NCBI GenBank assembly: GCA_013399895.1
Contig: VXBA01001277.1
Span: 52,756 to 116,755 of the forward strand
Length of the DNA stretch: 64,000 nt
Direction: 5' to 3'
From: Serilophus lunatus
Lineage: Eukaryota > Chordata > Aves > Passeriformes > Eurylaimidae
Shown: in pieces, positions 12,313-24,045 of the stretch
Layout of the letters: the number at the start of each line of letters is the position of its first letter
Position numbering within the stretch: the first letter of the stretch is position 1
Notes under the pieces: model-generated
Told to the model about the DNA's origin: nothing
Databases searched by the model: none
Seen by the model: the letters and a program-made list of their open reading frames with translations, nothing else
Made by a program: the position numbers and the translations under genes

Positions 12313-15300
12313 TTGGGTACCAATATAATTTTTTTTAAAAGCCTGAACCTTCTGTTTTGCCTCATCTGATCATTATATTTTCCCTTCAGCATTGAATCAC
12401 ATGCTGGCTTGTCCTAGTGGAAGATCAGAACCTAAGAGTGATTTCTGGGAAATATTTTTTGTCCATGACTCTAAGAGCACTGTTTGTGTTTCTGTCAGTT
12501 TATTCCAATGCAAAAGGCTTAATGCCATCCCATCTGTGGTTTTTCTAGGCACTTATGTTTCTTTTCATACGCTTTTGTTTCCCACAGCACAAACCCAATT
12601 TCTAACTGATTGGGTTTGATGTTGAGATAAAATTGCTCACAGTGTGCCTTTGTTGCTATTTCATTGTAGTTTCCTATAATTCACTTTGAAAAAATACAAA
12701 AAATATAAATACATTTTAACATCATCTTTTTCTTTCAATCTTGCCCATTTTATAGGTTTATGATATCCCATCATCAGTAAATAGAATGAACACAGCTGCT
12801 CTGATATATTAAGTAATGGAACAGTTTCTTCCCTTGTGCAGTACACACAAAAGCAAACAAATGTTTTCTATTGTGGGTAGTGTTTTTTTAAATTTCCTCT
12901 TAGGAGACTTTATGGAGTGGAATTTCACAGACAGACAAGGAGAGAAGAAGAAACCAGGGCAGGACCTAGATGGTAAGATGCCCATTGAGCTTGATGCTGT
13001 GCAAACTTCTCCCAGTCATTGTTTTGCTCCAGTGACCCTTAGCACATGTGGGTCATCTTACTAAGAACAACAAGAGCTGCTGCTAGCAGGGACATTAGTG
13101 ACAAACAGAACAAAATGGTAGAAAATATTTCCATCTTTTTGGTTAAGTCACTGTGATCTATTGAATTAGGGACAAGAAAGAAGGAATTAATTTGTATGTC
13201 AGATAAGCTTGTGAAAGCTTAGAAAGTTTTTTTTTGAGAAATTTATCTTTGCTAAGTAAAGTTGTCATTGACTTAAGTGGGAGAGGCAATCATGGGATTA
13301 TGGAATTGAAGTGAAAAAAATAAGAGTAATTTAAGAATTTCACCACTTACTGCTCAAATTCATGTTTTAACAAAAGTTCTTGTTTCCTTTGTCTCTTCTT
13401 GAACTTTAAGGTAATGTCTTATTCTTCTGTAACATGCGTTGGCTTCGCTAAAATACTCCTGTGTTACATAACAAATTGATTTTATATTTATATTGGAAAA
13501 TTTGTGTCTGGCTTTTTTATTATTTGTTTACTCACATCACTCAGTTCAGGATCTTCCCTGACTTCACACCTCACACAGACATGAAAACACTATTGGTTAA
13601 AAAATATTCAAATTACATTCTTTTTTTGATTGTTTCTGGTTTTCATATTTCAGCTCTTTAAATGTTATGTTTCTTACTTTATTTTAATGTTTCTAAAATA
13701 TTTCTGTTACTATGCACAGTTTTGTGATGAGCAACTTGTTTCACTGAACTAAGTCATAATTTCTAGCACTTTTTGTCATACTGGAGCTCTGCAAGGAAGG
13801 AGCAAATCATAGCTCTGATATACTTTCAGCCCTCGTCTATGCTGCTAGAACTGCCAGGAGAGTTTCTATCACTTGATGAAGTTCTGTATGACGATTTTAT
13901 GTCACTCTCAGTACTTCAGTTTATGTTTCTTTCAGAGGTGAGGTTCACGCAATATCAAGAGTGGTCCAATCACTTTCAGCCCCGTCATTCTCTCAGCCAA
14001 ACACCTGTCTTTCTCTGCAGACTTAACATCTCTCAAGAATTTGTGATTCACTTTGTGAACTTACAACACTGTGTGTGTTCCAATCATTGTAGCTTGATTA
14101 GTTTTTGCTTCTGACTGAACTAATTCTATTTGGGTTCATGTTAATTGAAACTCCACAGAGCACTTTCCTAACATTCTCACCTTCAATTTAGGTACCTTTT
14201 CAAGAATCATTCCCTAGCAGGCTTTTTTACTCATCTTTTAGCTAATCCTCGAAAGAACTTTACAAAAGACGTGTTTGTACATTCTACATAAAGGTCATAA
14301 AAGCTATAAATATTCAGCTATTTATATTGGGAAAACTTTGTTGCCATTTAGTTAATATCTACACAATAAACCTCTTGTCAGAGGCACCTCACTTTGCATC
14401 ACTCAGATAAGATTTTAGTGTGAGATAGTAGGGTTATAGCAGATGTGTCTATATTATGGGAATTGCTAAAGCATCTCATAAATTATAGGGTATTTTTTCA
14501 GGAGATTCAAAGTCTGTTTTTTTAAAAACAAATTCAAATGTCTACCAACGATATCTAGCTTCTGAGCTAGCACAGCCATTGAAGTTTCAGATATTGTGTG
14601 CTTCTGTACTGACCTTCTGTAGTGAGCCTTTAAGTGCTAGCTTTCATCATGTGAAAATAAAATATATTTCCCTTTGCCATCATTCTCTGTGAGAAGATAC
14701 AGGAATATAGCCTTATTCACTCTAGAAATTGTTCCATTTTTGAAATTGCTATCATCCTGTATTTCTTCTCCAAACAGTACAGGGGTTTTTCTCCATTTGT
14801 TCTCAATTTGTTTTCCTGATCTCAGATTTTATTTTTTTTTGGTAGAATCTATTTCCAGCAACACTAGTCTTCTTGTTCTCTGATACTTGGATCCTTTATG
14901 AGGCACTGTTTGATGCAGCAGTACTTTCCCAAGAGTTTTCAACATTTTACTTCATTTTTAACCTTTGCATGAGCCTTATAGCTCACTTATAGGGAGAAAG
15001 ATCCTATCTCCATGCCAGTACTTTTGCTTTGCCATGTGATGTATGACAGCTAGAGCACTCATGGACTCCAGCTTGTATTAGTTTACTTGGATAAGAGTTG
15101 CCAAGATTATGAGCATTTTTTACTTATACTGTGGTTATTTGCACTACTATCTTTGTACAAAACTTCAGCTCATTCTGAAGAATTGTCTCCATAAAAAAGG
15201 TCCATTCATCGTGATAACCTGGCTGATTGAAGGGTCTCTATAGAACAAAAAGGAGGACTTTATCCCTGTCAGATTTGAAGAACTTCTTTGCAGACTTATA

Positions 15301-15822
15301 TTGTTTTGTACCCAAGAGTTTATTACAGTCTCAATACTATAATAAATTGCAATAAAAATGTATTTATTGCACAATGCAATTGAACATACCCAGAATCAAA
15401 TCAAGGGGGATTACATTGTATTGAGCTTCCACTTGGAAATCTGTGATGAAATTCAGAAAGGATAATCTTGAGTCACTACCTGCCTACTTGAATTTAATCT
15501 AAATCTTGTGTCAGCGTGACTGAGAAAGTGAAGTGAATGTGTGCTGATCAAGAATCTAGAAAATGTCTTACCTCCAAATACCTTTTTACTAACAATGGAC
15601 AAATCAGGGAGTTATTGATAAATTCATACACCCTCTCTCACTTCCAGCCTGTAAGGTGAGCATAAAAAAAATCCGAAAAACCAAATCAAAACAAAACACA
15701 AAAGACATGCACAGTGTCTGCATGTCTAGATCTGCCCTTTATTGTTAAGGGTAAATTTTCATTCAGCTTTCAGTAAGTGAATAGAAACATGATCTAGTCA
15801 CCCTGAATTTATTTTCAAATCG
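12313..15822. other. Unique AT-rich sequence, no gene recognised
   Basis: Nothing recognisable. Frames such as 13773-14114 (113 codons) have no motif or composition suggesting selection. No repeats beyond short A/T runs. Confidence 0.55.
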
Positions 15823-16461
15823 TGCTGGTTTAAAAGTAAATTGGCAGGAGAAATGAACCCAATTTAAGAGATATTGCAAGTCAGAATTACAATTTACTAA
15901 AAAGATGACAATAACTATAATAATACTGAGAAAATTGGTTTTTAACTCATGACAGAGTATAACCCAGCACCCTGGGAGAAGAAAAGCACAGTGCTCCTTA
16001 GCTCCTGTGCGGAGCACCACGGGTTCCCCCTGATTACAAAGCAGAAGGGAAGGAAACATGTTGGTCAGGATGATGGTTGTAGTTCCAGTGAGGCAATTTT
16101 ATCAGTCTTGTTAAAAGTGGCAGTCGCAGTCACAATCCTCTGGATCCAACAAATGATATCTGAAGTCCCAAAACCTGAAGATTATATAACCCCAGGTTCA
16201 AGAGGGAATATCCACTCCCTCCCCCAAGGTGGGGATTTTCACAATAGGTCATTTAACTCTGCGTGTAGTAGAATATTTTTGGAACCTATGATGGCTCAGG
16301 TCACTGCAACTGCCTATTATGTTAATGCAGTTTGGGTCCATTATGGCTCATTAGCAGAGACAACCCCTCCAGCTGGGTGTGGAGGTGCTAATGCCTCCCC
16401 GGAAGGGAGTTATCACAGCTGAGTTATCGGTGTGAAAATAGGCACTCCCCTGCTTCTCACA
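15823..16461 (-). mobile_element. Solo ERV-type LTR (minus strand)
   Basis: Read on the minus strand the block begins 'tgtgagaagcagg', has a TATA-like box ('gttatataat', plus coordinates 16181-16190), and ends with 'taattctgacttgcaatat' then 'aaaccagca'. The near-terminal 'attctgacttgc' segment matches the same place in the LTR at 24051-24566, where target duplications prove the ends. This argues for a related LTR family. Flanks 'aatcg' and 'atttg' are at best a decayed 5-bp duplication, so the edges are approximate. The 157-codon plus-strand frame at 15949-16422 lies wholly inside and is antisense to it. Confidence 0.7.
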
Positions 16462-18046
16462 ATTTGTCTCTTTCCTTATCTCTTGAAGGGTCAGGTGTGC
16501 CTTGGGCAGCTGCCAGCCCTGGGAAGCTGTTGATTCATTATTAACGGTCCCTCAGAAATTACACAGAGGGTATAGAATACACAGTTTTGGTTATACCCAC
16601 ATAGTGATAAACTGATCTGAGCCCTGTAACTAGGACACAGAGGTAGGACATGAGAGGCCCAGAGGTCCATTTGAAAGTAGGAGAGGGCTAAAGTAAGGGG
16701 ACTAGAACGGAGCAACACAACTTTTGTGGTTGGTATTAGTATATAAATAAGACTTAAAAGTATTCAAATGAAGATGGAAGTGTACCTTTGTCAGAACTCA
16801 CAGTACTAGTGATAGTTCCTCATGCGGTTAGAATATAGGTGTGATCAGGGAGAAAGATCTAAACCGCTTTTTTACAGAAACTAAGGGAATAGACAAAAAA
16901 ATGCAGGAATATGGATTACTGGATGAAGTGTTCATTTCTGTTTTATAGAGATAATATGAATCAGTTGTCTCTTAAGGCTATGGCATAAAGGGTGCCTATT
17001 GTTCAGGTCAAAAGTGGTGAACAAAGCATGTGTTAATGCCAAAGAAGGATGGTCAATATGTGAAAGCACTGAGGTACTTATTAGGAAGGAGTAGACAGGG
17101 CTAAAAATATGCTCAGATCAGCAGTACCCAAGCAGAAGGTTAAATGTTTGTGAACTATACCTTTTTATAAGCTGTAAAGAGCTGAACTAAAAGCACCTGA
17201 ATTGGAAAATACCTGGGTGTATGGCCTTTGTCACTAATTGCCCAACCAGTACAGACATGAAAGATGCAATTTTAGCCTTAAAATATGTGAACAGAAACAT
17301 TTCTAATAGAAGAGGGGATTCTGACATGATAAACAGCTCAGCTGTTAACTCATTTGTATATAACCCTTTTGTTCAGCCATGAGGAGGGCTTTTAGAAGTT
17401 TCAGGGGAATGATGAACCCATGTTTTTTAGGGGAAGCTAGGATGCTTTGGCTTAGCTAATATAATGAGGGCTGAGAGGGGATCTGATTATGATCCATAAA
17501 TGAGATTAAACATCAGGTTTTAACTAAACTGAAGGACAATACCACACACAGGAACAAATGGATATAAAAGAGCATTGGTAAATTAAGACTGGAAAACAGA
17601 AGCATCATGGTTTAAAGTCTGTTTTAGACATGAAAAGTCACAGTTAAATTCACAATATAACTTTCTTAGTTGATGAAAAGATATACACATAAAAGGACAA
17701 ATCTGTTACTGGATATCGTTCAGTGACTTAGGACTCTTGCAGTTCCTCTGTTCATGAACATAGCGAAAGACTTTTTTGCCAGCTGATAATGAACACTAGA
17801 TTCAATTCATATTGCTGACAGCTATCAAATTATGAGCCTATGAGATGTTGCTCCCAGCAAACTGAACAAAATATAGACTGGCTAAAAGTTAACTGTGCGG
17901 TTCTGGGAAGCTCTTAGACCTGATGGGATCTCTGCCACTGCAACCAGTCCTAGGAATTGGGACCCTCACACATATTCAGAGACTGAGGTAGAGGCACAGG
18001 TGCTGCACTGCATGATCCAGTGTACTCAATCTCACGTGCAGCCCTT
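16462..18046. other. Unique sequence, no gene recognised
   Basis: No repeat family, protein motif or RNA gene was recognised in this AT-rich interval. Confidence 0.5.
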
Positions 18047-18404
18047 TGTCCTCACCGGTGGCTGGTAATAATGCAGACTGACACAGGCTCCAGTTGCGAT
18101 GCAAACCAGGAACAACTTTATTGCTAATACACACACTTTTATAAGTTGCTAAAGTGTCCATGTGACAAATCAAGTAAAATCATTGGACAAGGGGTCTTGT
18201 TCATGCGACCCTCTTGATTATGTGGTTGGTTGGCTCATTACTATCATTGAAAACAATAGAATATCATTTATCACTTATAGATGTCAAAAACCAGAGGAAA
18301 GCCTCATTTCAGCGTCTCTTGAAGAGTGAGTCTTAGGGTTTGTACAGCTGTACTGACACAAAACCTATAGAAATTTTTCTTTGAGGTCAAACATATCTAC
18401 TACA
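18047..18404 (-). mobile_element. Compact alpharetrovirus/ERVK-type LTR (minus strand)
   Basis: On the minus strand it starts 'tgtagtagatatg' and ends 'ccggtgaggaca', giving TG...CA ends and a length of 358 bp. A TATA box 'cttataaaag' (18136-18145) is followed only about 15-20 bp later by AATAAA (18117-18122), then about 70 bp to the end. This is the short-R arrangement known from avian alpharetroviruses. No target duplication is visible (gccctt against ctcaca) and no primer-binding site follows, so it is probably an old solo LTR with imprecise left edge. No viral gene is present. Confidence 0.65.
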
Positions 18405-18646
18405 CTCACACTCACCTCCTCTCCTCTTTTCCTCCAGCCACCTTGTGCAGGTGGAAAAGCTCTGCTGTGCTGGGGAGATCCTCTTCAGTCAGTGCTTGGT
18501 GTTCCCAGGATTCTCTCTTCTTCTGGCTGTGTTGTTAAATAAGAGAATCCTAAGCATAATGTAATGTTTGACTCTTTTATTTGTTTATTCTTCTATCAGT
18601 TAGCTATTGTTTCCTAAGTTCCAGTGTTGTCTGTAATTGCTACAGC
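18405..18646. other. Short unique spacer
   Basis: A pyrimidine-rich start ('cactcacctcctctcc') then ordinary sequence. No gene seen. Confidence 0.4.
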
Positions 18647-18805
18647 TCACAGAACTACAGAATCGCAGAATTGCTTGGATTGGAAGGGACCTTTGGAGAT
18701 CATCTAGTCTAATCCCACTGATAAAGCAGGTTCACCTAAAGCAGGTTGCACGGGATAGTGGCCTAGAGGGTTTTGAATATCTCCAGAGAAGGAGAAACAC
18801 ATGCT
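18647..18805 (-). repeat. CR1 LINE 3' end (minus strand)
   Basis: From left to right: 'cagaatcgcagaatt', 'ttggattggaagggac', 'tttggagatcatctagtc', then 'aagcaggttcacctaaagc' and 'gggttttgaatatctcc'. This is the reverse complement of a CR1 3' terminus and its 3' UTR. A 76-codon plus-strand frame covering it is antisense repeat. Sequence beyond about 18805 is too decayed to assign. Confidence 0.85.
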
Positions 18806-20739
18806 CATCCTTCATTGTGTTACACTCTTTTTCAGGAATGACTTTCTCTGTAGAACCAGTGTTCTGAGGACTAGAGTTTTGATCTGCTGCTGTGGTTAAA
18901 AATATATGTTAACAATCCCTGTGTAAAGAAAACACCTTAATTGCAGAGAATAAGCTACACAACCCTAACTATCTTTCCCTTGAGATAACTGATATTTTAG
19001 AAGAAATTCTGCCCATGATCATAAGCAAAAGTAGTTAAAACACTTGAGACCGACTGAATGATTGAGAAGAGTCAAGAAATACCACAGTGTGCTTCTCATA
19101 AGTTATCTCAAAACCATCAGGCTATTTCTAAAATTACCATTAAAATTTATCTGGACATTGTGACTGCTACTTCTCTTTCTTTTGTTGTCTTTAATAGAAT
19201 GCTAATACCTACTTAATTTTAGTTTTTCCTCTCATATGTCTGTTAATTGAAATATTCTGTTGGTGAATGCAGTCAACCATATACATTATAGTGAACCACA
19301 AGGTCTCTTGAGAAATAAAAGCCTCATTAAATGTTGTGGAAGATAATTTAAAAAGAAAAATCTCAAGTTTCTAATATAAGAATGCATTTGAGAAAAATTA
19401 TGTAATATTTGGGCCAAATAGTGGTTCTGACTTATGAAGGCACTTTTGAGACTTACTAATTGATATTTTTAACTGTTTGGTATAGCAGCTAAAAGGGACA
19501 CTTGAAGCAATATGGTCTGAAAATATAAGGTTAAATTTAGAATTAATACACTAGTTTCTGCTTAACTGTAAGATGAACCTTGAAGATCAAGTCCCTGATG
19601 CAAAGTTGTTGGGATAGTAATGGTAACGGATTAGGAAGCAGTGAAAATGAATATGAAACTAGCCATTGCTCACATTTACTGTAGGTTTTTATTAACTAGG
19701 ACTCTTTTTCAACATATAACATTTTAAAAATCTCAAGATTTCTTTATGCTAGCTGAAATCTCCATGGGAGAAATTCCACCTCCATTTTTGAGACACTATC
19801 TAGAATCCTGAAGAACTCTACAGCTGTGGCTTGAAAGTTGGATTTTCTTATATGTTATTTATATATTTAGCTTTATTAAAGTAACATCTCTTATGAATGT
19901 TTAAATCTTGCCTCTATTAAAGGTTTTAACACTGATAGGACTTCAGTATGTGACTAGACCATCTTTAGTGCACTTTTCTGTCTTTATGAATGTCTTTAAG
20001 TTACATTTATGTTGACATGTAAAGTTCTTGAATGCTGTCACTTCTTACAGCAAATTTTAGATTCAGCACACTTTCCATTCTGTAGAATCTACCATTCCGA
20101 ACACTGTCTCAATATTGCATTAGAGTAGCCACTTTTTTCTACCTCTTCTCATTTTACACATCTCCAATCATAATGCTAACATTTCTGTTTTGTTCTTTAA
20201 TCCTTGTTCTTCCTCTCATATGGAGTATTTTTTCAAACTACTGAGTTTAGTTCTTTTACAATTTCAAAATACTTTTTTTCTCTGTTACTGCTCCTCTGCC
20301 ACAAAAAAGAGTTCTTCATTTGATCTTGCTATTTCTGTGCACTTTGATACTGTTAGAATGAAGCTAATACTTTTAAGTGGAAGATCTCAGTCACAAAATG
20401 TTAATTTGAATAAAACATAGCAATACTTAGGAACTACTGGCTTACAAAATTCTGCTAGAAACTACCAGAATATTTTGAAGGCTAGAAAAAGTGTTCCAGA
20501 AAAAATGCATCTTATGGTTTTCTTTCTTAAAATGAGACTTAATTATTTACCTGGATGGGCATATAACCTTTCTCAGTGATGAAAGTGCATATATACATCT
20601 CCTTTTTGAAAGTGTCATAAATCAATTATTTTGTGGTGCTTTAGCTTAAAGCAAAACATTGGAAAGTTCCTTCACAAGTCTGAAGACAAATTTGTATTTC
20701 ATCAGAGACTTATCTGAGTATATTTTACTACCAATGTGT
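18806..20739. other. Unique AT-rich sequence, no gene recognised
   Basis: No protein motif, repeat family or RNA gene was recognised. Confidence 0.5.
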
Positions 20740-21176
20740 TGTCTTGATTCCAGCCAGGGTAGGGTTAATTTTTGCCATGGCCAAGAGTGAGCACCTCATG
20801 TTATTGCATGTTGAGCAGTGACAGCAGGGAACCACCTGGCATTGACACGGGCATGGTATCTCTCCACTTGGGTTCTCTCTGGGTTCCTTTTCACTGTCAT
20901 TCTTTTCCATCAGCTCTGGAGTGGGACCAGTGCCATCCATGGGCCGGCCTTCCCCCCTTTCCTTGCTCCACAGCCCAGCAGCTGGTCTGGGACAGCAGAG
21001 TAGTTTTCTTTTTTTGCATATTATTGTTGGGTTATTGCTTTTTGTAACTGGTCTATGCTTATAGTAGTTCTTATACACTTTACAGCCCATAGATAATAAA
21101 TGATTCTGTTGTTGTTGTCCTCGTTCTATTGAGTCTCTCATCATTGGTAGTGCCCCCTAGTATCGAAACCAGGACA
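20740..21176 (+). mobile_element. ERV-type LTR, family A (plus strand)
   Basis: The block starts 'tgtcttgattcc' and ends 'gaaaccaggaca'. Near its 3' end it has 'aataaatga' (polyadenylation signal), then 'ttctattgagtctct' and 'gtgccccctag'. These terminal blocks match, in the opposite orientation, the LTR at 21193-21623 and the end of the element at 60019-61693, so all three are one family. Flanks 'gtgt' and 'gttt' are not a clean duplication. Frames of 91 and 138 codons inside are shadows of the LTR. Confidence 0.72.
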
Positions 21177-21192
21177 GTTTTCCATAACCTTA

Positions 21193-21623
21193 TGTTCTGG
21201 TTTGGACGCTAGAGGGCACAAACAGTGACAAGAGACTCAATAGAAACGGCAACAGCAAAGTTTATTTATATAGGGGTTCTATATAGGGGTTCTATACGCT
21301 ATAGAACCCCACTAAGACACTACCAGATTACAAACAACAACCACCCAACAATATTACACAAAATAAAGAAAAATAACAAACGGCTCCTCCAAGCTGGCTG
21401 ATGGGCTAAAGAGCAAGGGAGAGAGGGAAGGCTGCCCCTTGGATGGTCCTGGTTCCCGGTCTAGGAGCCTCTGAAAAAATAAGGACAGTGAAAGGGAACT
21501 CTGGGGGAAACCCAAGGGAAGATACCACACTTGCATTGCCAATGGGTGGTTCCTGCTGTCAGTGCCTGAGCTCCAGTGATTGATCCCTTTAATTCTACAG
21601 ATATGCATTACCATCAAAGAACA
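21193..21623 (-). mobile_element. ERV-type LTR, family A (minus strand)
   Basis: On the minus strand it runs from 'tgttctttgatgg' to 'gtccaaaccagaaca', with AATAAA (21261-21266), 'tctattgagtctctt' and 'gtgccctctag'. The stretch 'gacagcaggaaccacc..ggtatct..cttgggtt' is shared with the plus-strand copy just to the left, and 'aagcttgga ggagc'-like sequence with 60019-61693. The 5' part may be truncated compared with that longer copy. A small hairpin and a 13-bp tandem duplication lie near the polyadenylation signal (21269-21310). No target duplication is visible. Confidence 0.7.
21269..21310. repeat. 13-bp tandem duplication and 11-bp stem hairpin in LTR
   Basis: The unit 'tataggggttcta' occurs twice in tandem (21269-21281, 21282-21294). 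The second copy's 'ggggttctata' (21286-21296) pairs perfectly with 'tatagaacccc' (21300-21310) over a 3-nt loop 'cgc'. It sits next to the LTR's polyadenylation signal, where retroviral R regions often fold, but a role is only inferred. Confidence 0.85.
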
Positions 21624-22666
21624 GGCTGGAGCTAGCTGTAGTTACAAAAATTCATCATGTTTCTGAAAGATGCAAACGCTGTACTGCGTAAGAAAGAAAG
21701 TTTTATTTCCACTGAGATGGTTGTTAAGAACCCAGGACACAGGAACCTGCCCCTTAATTTAGCTTGTACCCACATAACTGGGCCAAACAAGCAGAAATAA
21801 AATTAGTGATATCTGAGCTGTGTGGTTTATGATTTTTCTTTTTTTTTTTTNNNNNNNNNNNNNNNNNNNNNNNNNNNNNTTTTTTTTTTTTTTTCCCCAC
21901 ACAAGAAGAGACAATAGGTTCTGACCTCCCTGAGCATTTTGGGTTCTAAACTGTAATTTGATTGCTCTTGAGCCCAGCAAAACAACTTGTTTAGCTAAGT
22001 GGCTTCCAAAAAAGACACATTATCTGATGTGACAGTATGAAGAGATGCCAGATCTGCTGCACTACTTATTACACTGCTTGACTAGTCATTTAAGCAAATT
22101 AGTCATCAGCTTCAATGAAGATTCACTTAAATAATTGTTATTGAAATCCATTTATTCCTTGTATTTCTTCTATATGAGACTGAAGAACTCTTAAAAATTT
22201 TTAGTATTCTGAATTTTTTTGCAGTTTCTTTCTGGAGAATTAGATATTGAATACTTAAAATTGCTTTTTGGTTTTCTTTTGTTAAATTTTAGGAGAACAG
22301 TCTATTAAGCTTTTTCTGTAAGAAGTCTTTGCAACCAGTCAGATCACTGCATCCATCATTTCGATACCTTTCTTTGTTGCTCAGGAAAAATGACAGTAAG
22401 AAAATAATTATAGGGAAATTGCATTTCCACCAAATTTTAAAAGGCTTTTGAAGAGAAGTATAGTTAAAACACTAAAAGCATATTTATTTTACAATTTGTA
22501 ATGACATGACTAGTCTAATACAAGGCAGTTACATCTCAGACTTCACACAGTTTTTCTATTGATGCAGTTCTACATTTTTACATATAATTAGTATTGCTTC
22601 TGACTATGTGTGCTCAGATGTAAATGGCAAGAATGCACTATTGTGTCTCATTTCCTTATCACACAC
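21624..22666. other. Unique sequence containing an assembly gap
   Basis: No gene recognised. A 29-N gap lies at 21851-21879 within a T-run. 'ggttttatttccac' at about 21700 could be the tail of another retroelement but is too short to assign. Confidence 0.5.
21851..21879. other. Assembly gap (29 N) inside a poly(T) run
   Basis: Twenty-nine N are flanked on both sides by runs of T (at least 11 on the left, 15 on the right). The gap was probably caused by a homopolymer that could not be resolved, so the true length is unknown. Any frame reported across it is meaningless. Confidence 0.97.
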
Positions 22667-22909
22667 AGTATTACAATATCCAAGGTTGGAAGAAACCTTT
22701 GAGATCATCAAGTCCAACCCATAACCCAACGTCAAACTATCATCTAAACTATGACACTAAGTGCCTCCTCTAGGCTTCCCTTAAACACATCCAGGGACAG
22801 TGACTCCGTCACGTCCCTGGGCAGTTTTCTACCTACTAGCACTCCCAAGTCCCCCTCTGCCTGACCACTCTCCAGCCACTCAGTCCCCAGCCTGTAGGTC
22901 TGCATAGGG

Positions 22910-23860
22910 TTATTGTGACCAAAGTGTAAGACCCGTGCACTGGGATTTGTTAAATCTCTTCCTGTTGGAATCAGCCCATCTCTTCAGTCTGTCAAAGTCC
23001 CTCTGAAGGGCCCTCATACGCTCCAACAGATCGACACTTGCTCCCAGCTTGGTATCATCTGCAAACGTGTTAATGGTGGATTCCATCCCCTCGTCCAAAT
23101 CATCAGTAAAGACATTAAACAGGACTGGGCCCAACACTGAACCATGGGGAACACCACTAGTGCCCAGCTGCCAACTGGATGTAACACCATTCACCACCAC
23201 TCTCTGGGCTTGGCCATCCAATCCGTTCTTAACCCAGCACAGAACGCTCCTGTCCAAGCCATGGGCCGAGAGCTTCTCCAGGAGTTTACTATGGGAGACA
23301 GTGTCGAAGGCTTTGGTGAAATCCAAGTATACTACAACCGCAGCCTTCCCGTCATCTACCATGTGAGTCACTTGGCCATAAAAGGAGATCAGAGTGGTCA
23401 TGCAGGACCAACCCTTCTAAATCTATGCTGGCTGGGACTGATCTCCTGATCATCCTGCAGGTGCTGCATAATTGCACCCAGGATTATCTGCTCCATAATT
23501 TTATCTGGAACCAAGGTCAAGCGGACAGGTCTATAATTTCCTGGTTCCTCCTTCTGGCCCTTCTTGTGGATGGGTGCCACACTGGCCAACTTCCAGTCAT
23601 CTGGGACACCATCAGCGACCCAAGACTGTTGATAAATGATGGAGGGAGGCTTAGCAAGCTCGTCTGCCAACTCTCTCATCACCCTAGGATGGATCCCATA
23701 GACTTACGAGTATCTAAGTGGCTCAGCAGGTCTCTAACTTCATCCTCGTGGATTGCAGAGGGGCTATACTGTACCCCGACCCCATCTACCAGTTCAGAAG
23801 ACCAGTTGCCCTGTAGACAATCTGTCTTACTGATGAAAATAGAGGCAAAGAAGGTGTGAA
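22910..23860 (-). pseudogene. CR1 ORF2 reverse transcriptase remnant
   Basis: This encodes the RT domain of a non-LTR retrotransposon, which copies element RNA into DNA at a nicked target. Reading on the minus strand, 'VPDDWKLASVAPIHKKG' and 'EEPGNYRPV' (about 23682-23400) form the N-terminal RT blocks. A frameshift near 23400 leads into a 163-codon frame (23401-22910) with motif A 'VVYLDFTKAFDTVS', motif B 'GVPHGSVLGPVLFNVF' and the catalytic motif C 'FADDTK'. The usual QGS of motif B reads HGS. The YADD/FADD core is intact but the frame is broken, so it is a pseudogene. Sequence upstream to about 24050 also belongs to ORF2 but carries stops. Confidence 0.93.
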
Positions 23861-24045
23861 GTACCTTTACCTTTTCCTCATTTTTAGTTACTCTTCCCCT
23901 CTATATCCAATAAGGAGTGGAGGTTGTTGATGCCCTTCTTTCTGCCTTTAATGTCTTTATAAAAACACTTATTATTATCCTTTACAGAAGTGGCCAGTTT
24001 TAGTTCCAGCTGGGCTTTTACCTCACTAATTTTATTCCTACATGA

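Noticed and set aside
15823..16461. A full provirus pairing the LTRs at 15823-16461 and 24051-24566
   Set aside because: They are in opposite orientation, differ in sequence over most of their length, and no gag, pol or env sequence lies between them. CR1 and other LTRs occupy the interval.
20728..21144. 138-codon minus-strand frame
   Set aside because: Antisense to the plus-strand family-A LTR. The peptide has a Cys-rich patch but no recognised fold.
23049..23859. Plus-strand frames of 101-144 codons
   Set aside because: Shadows of the minus-strand CR1 reverse transcriptase.
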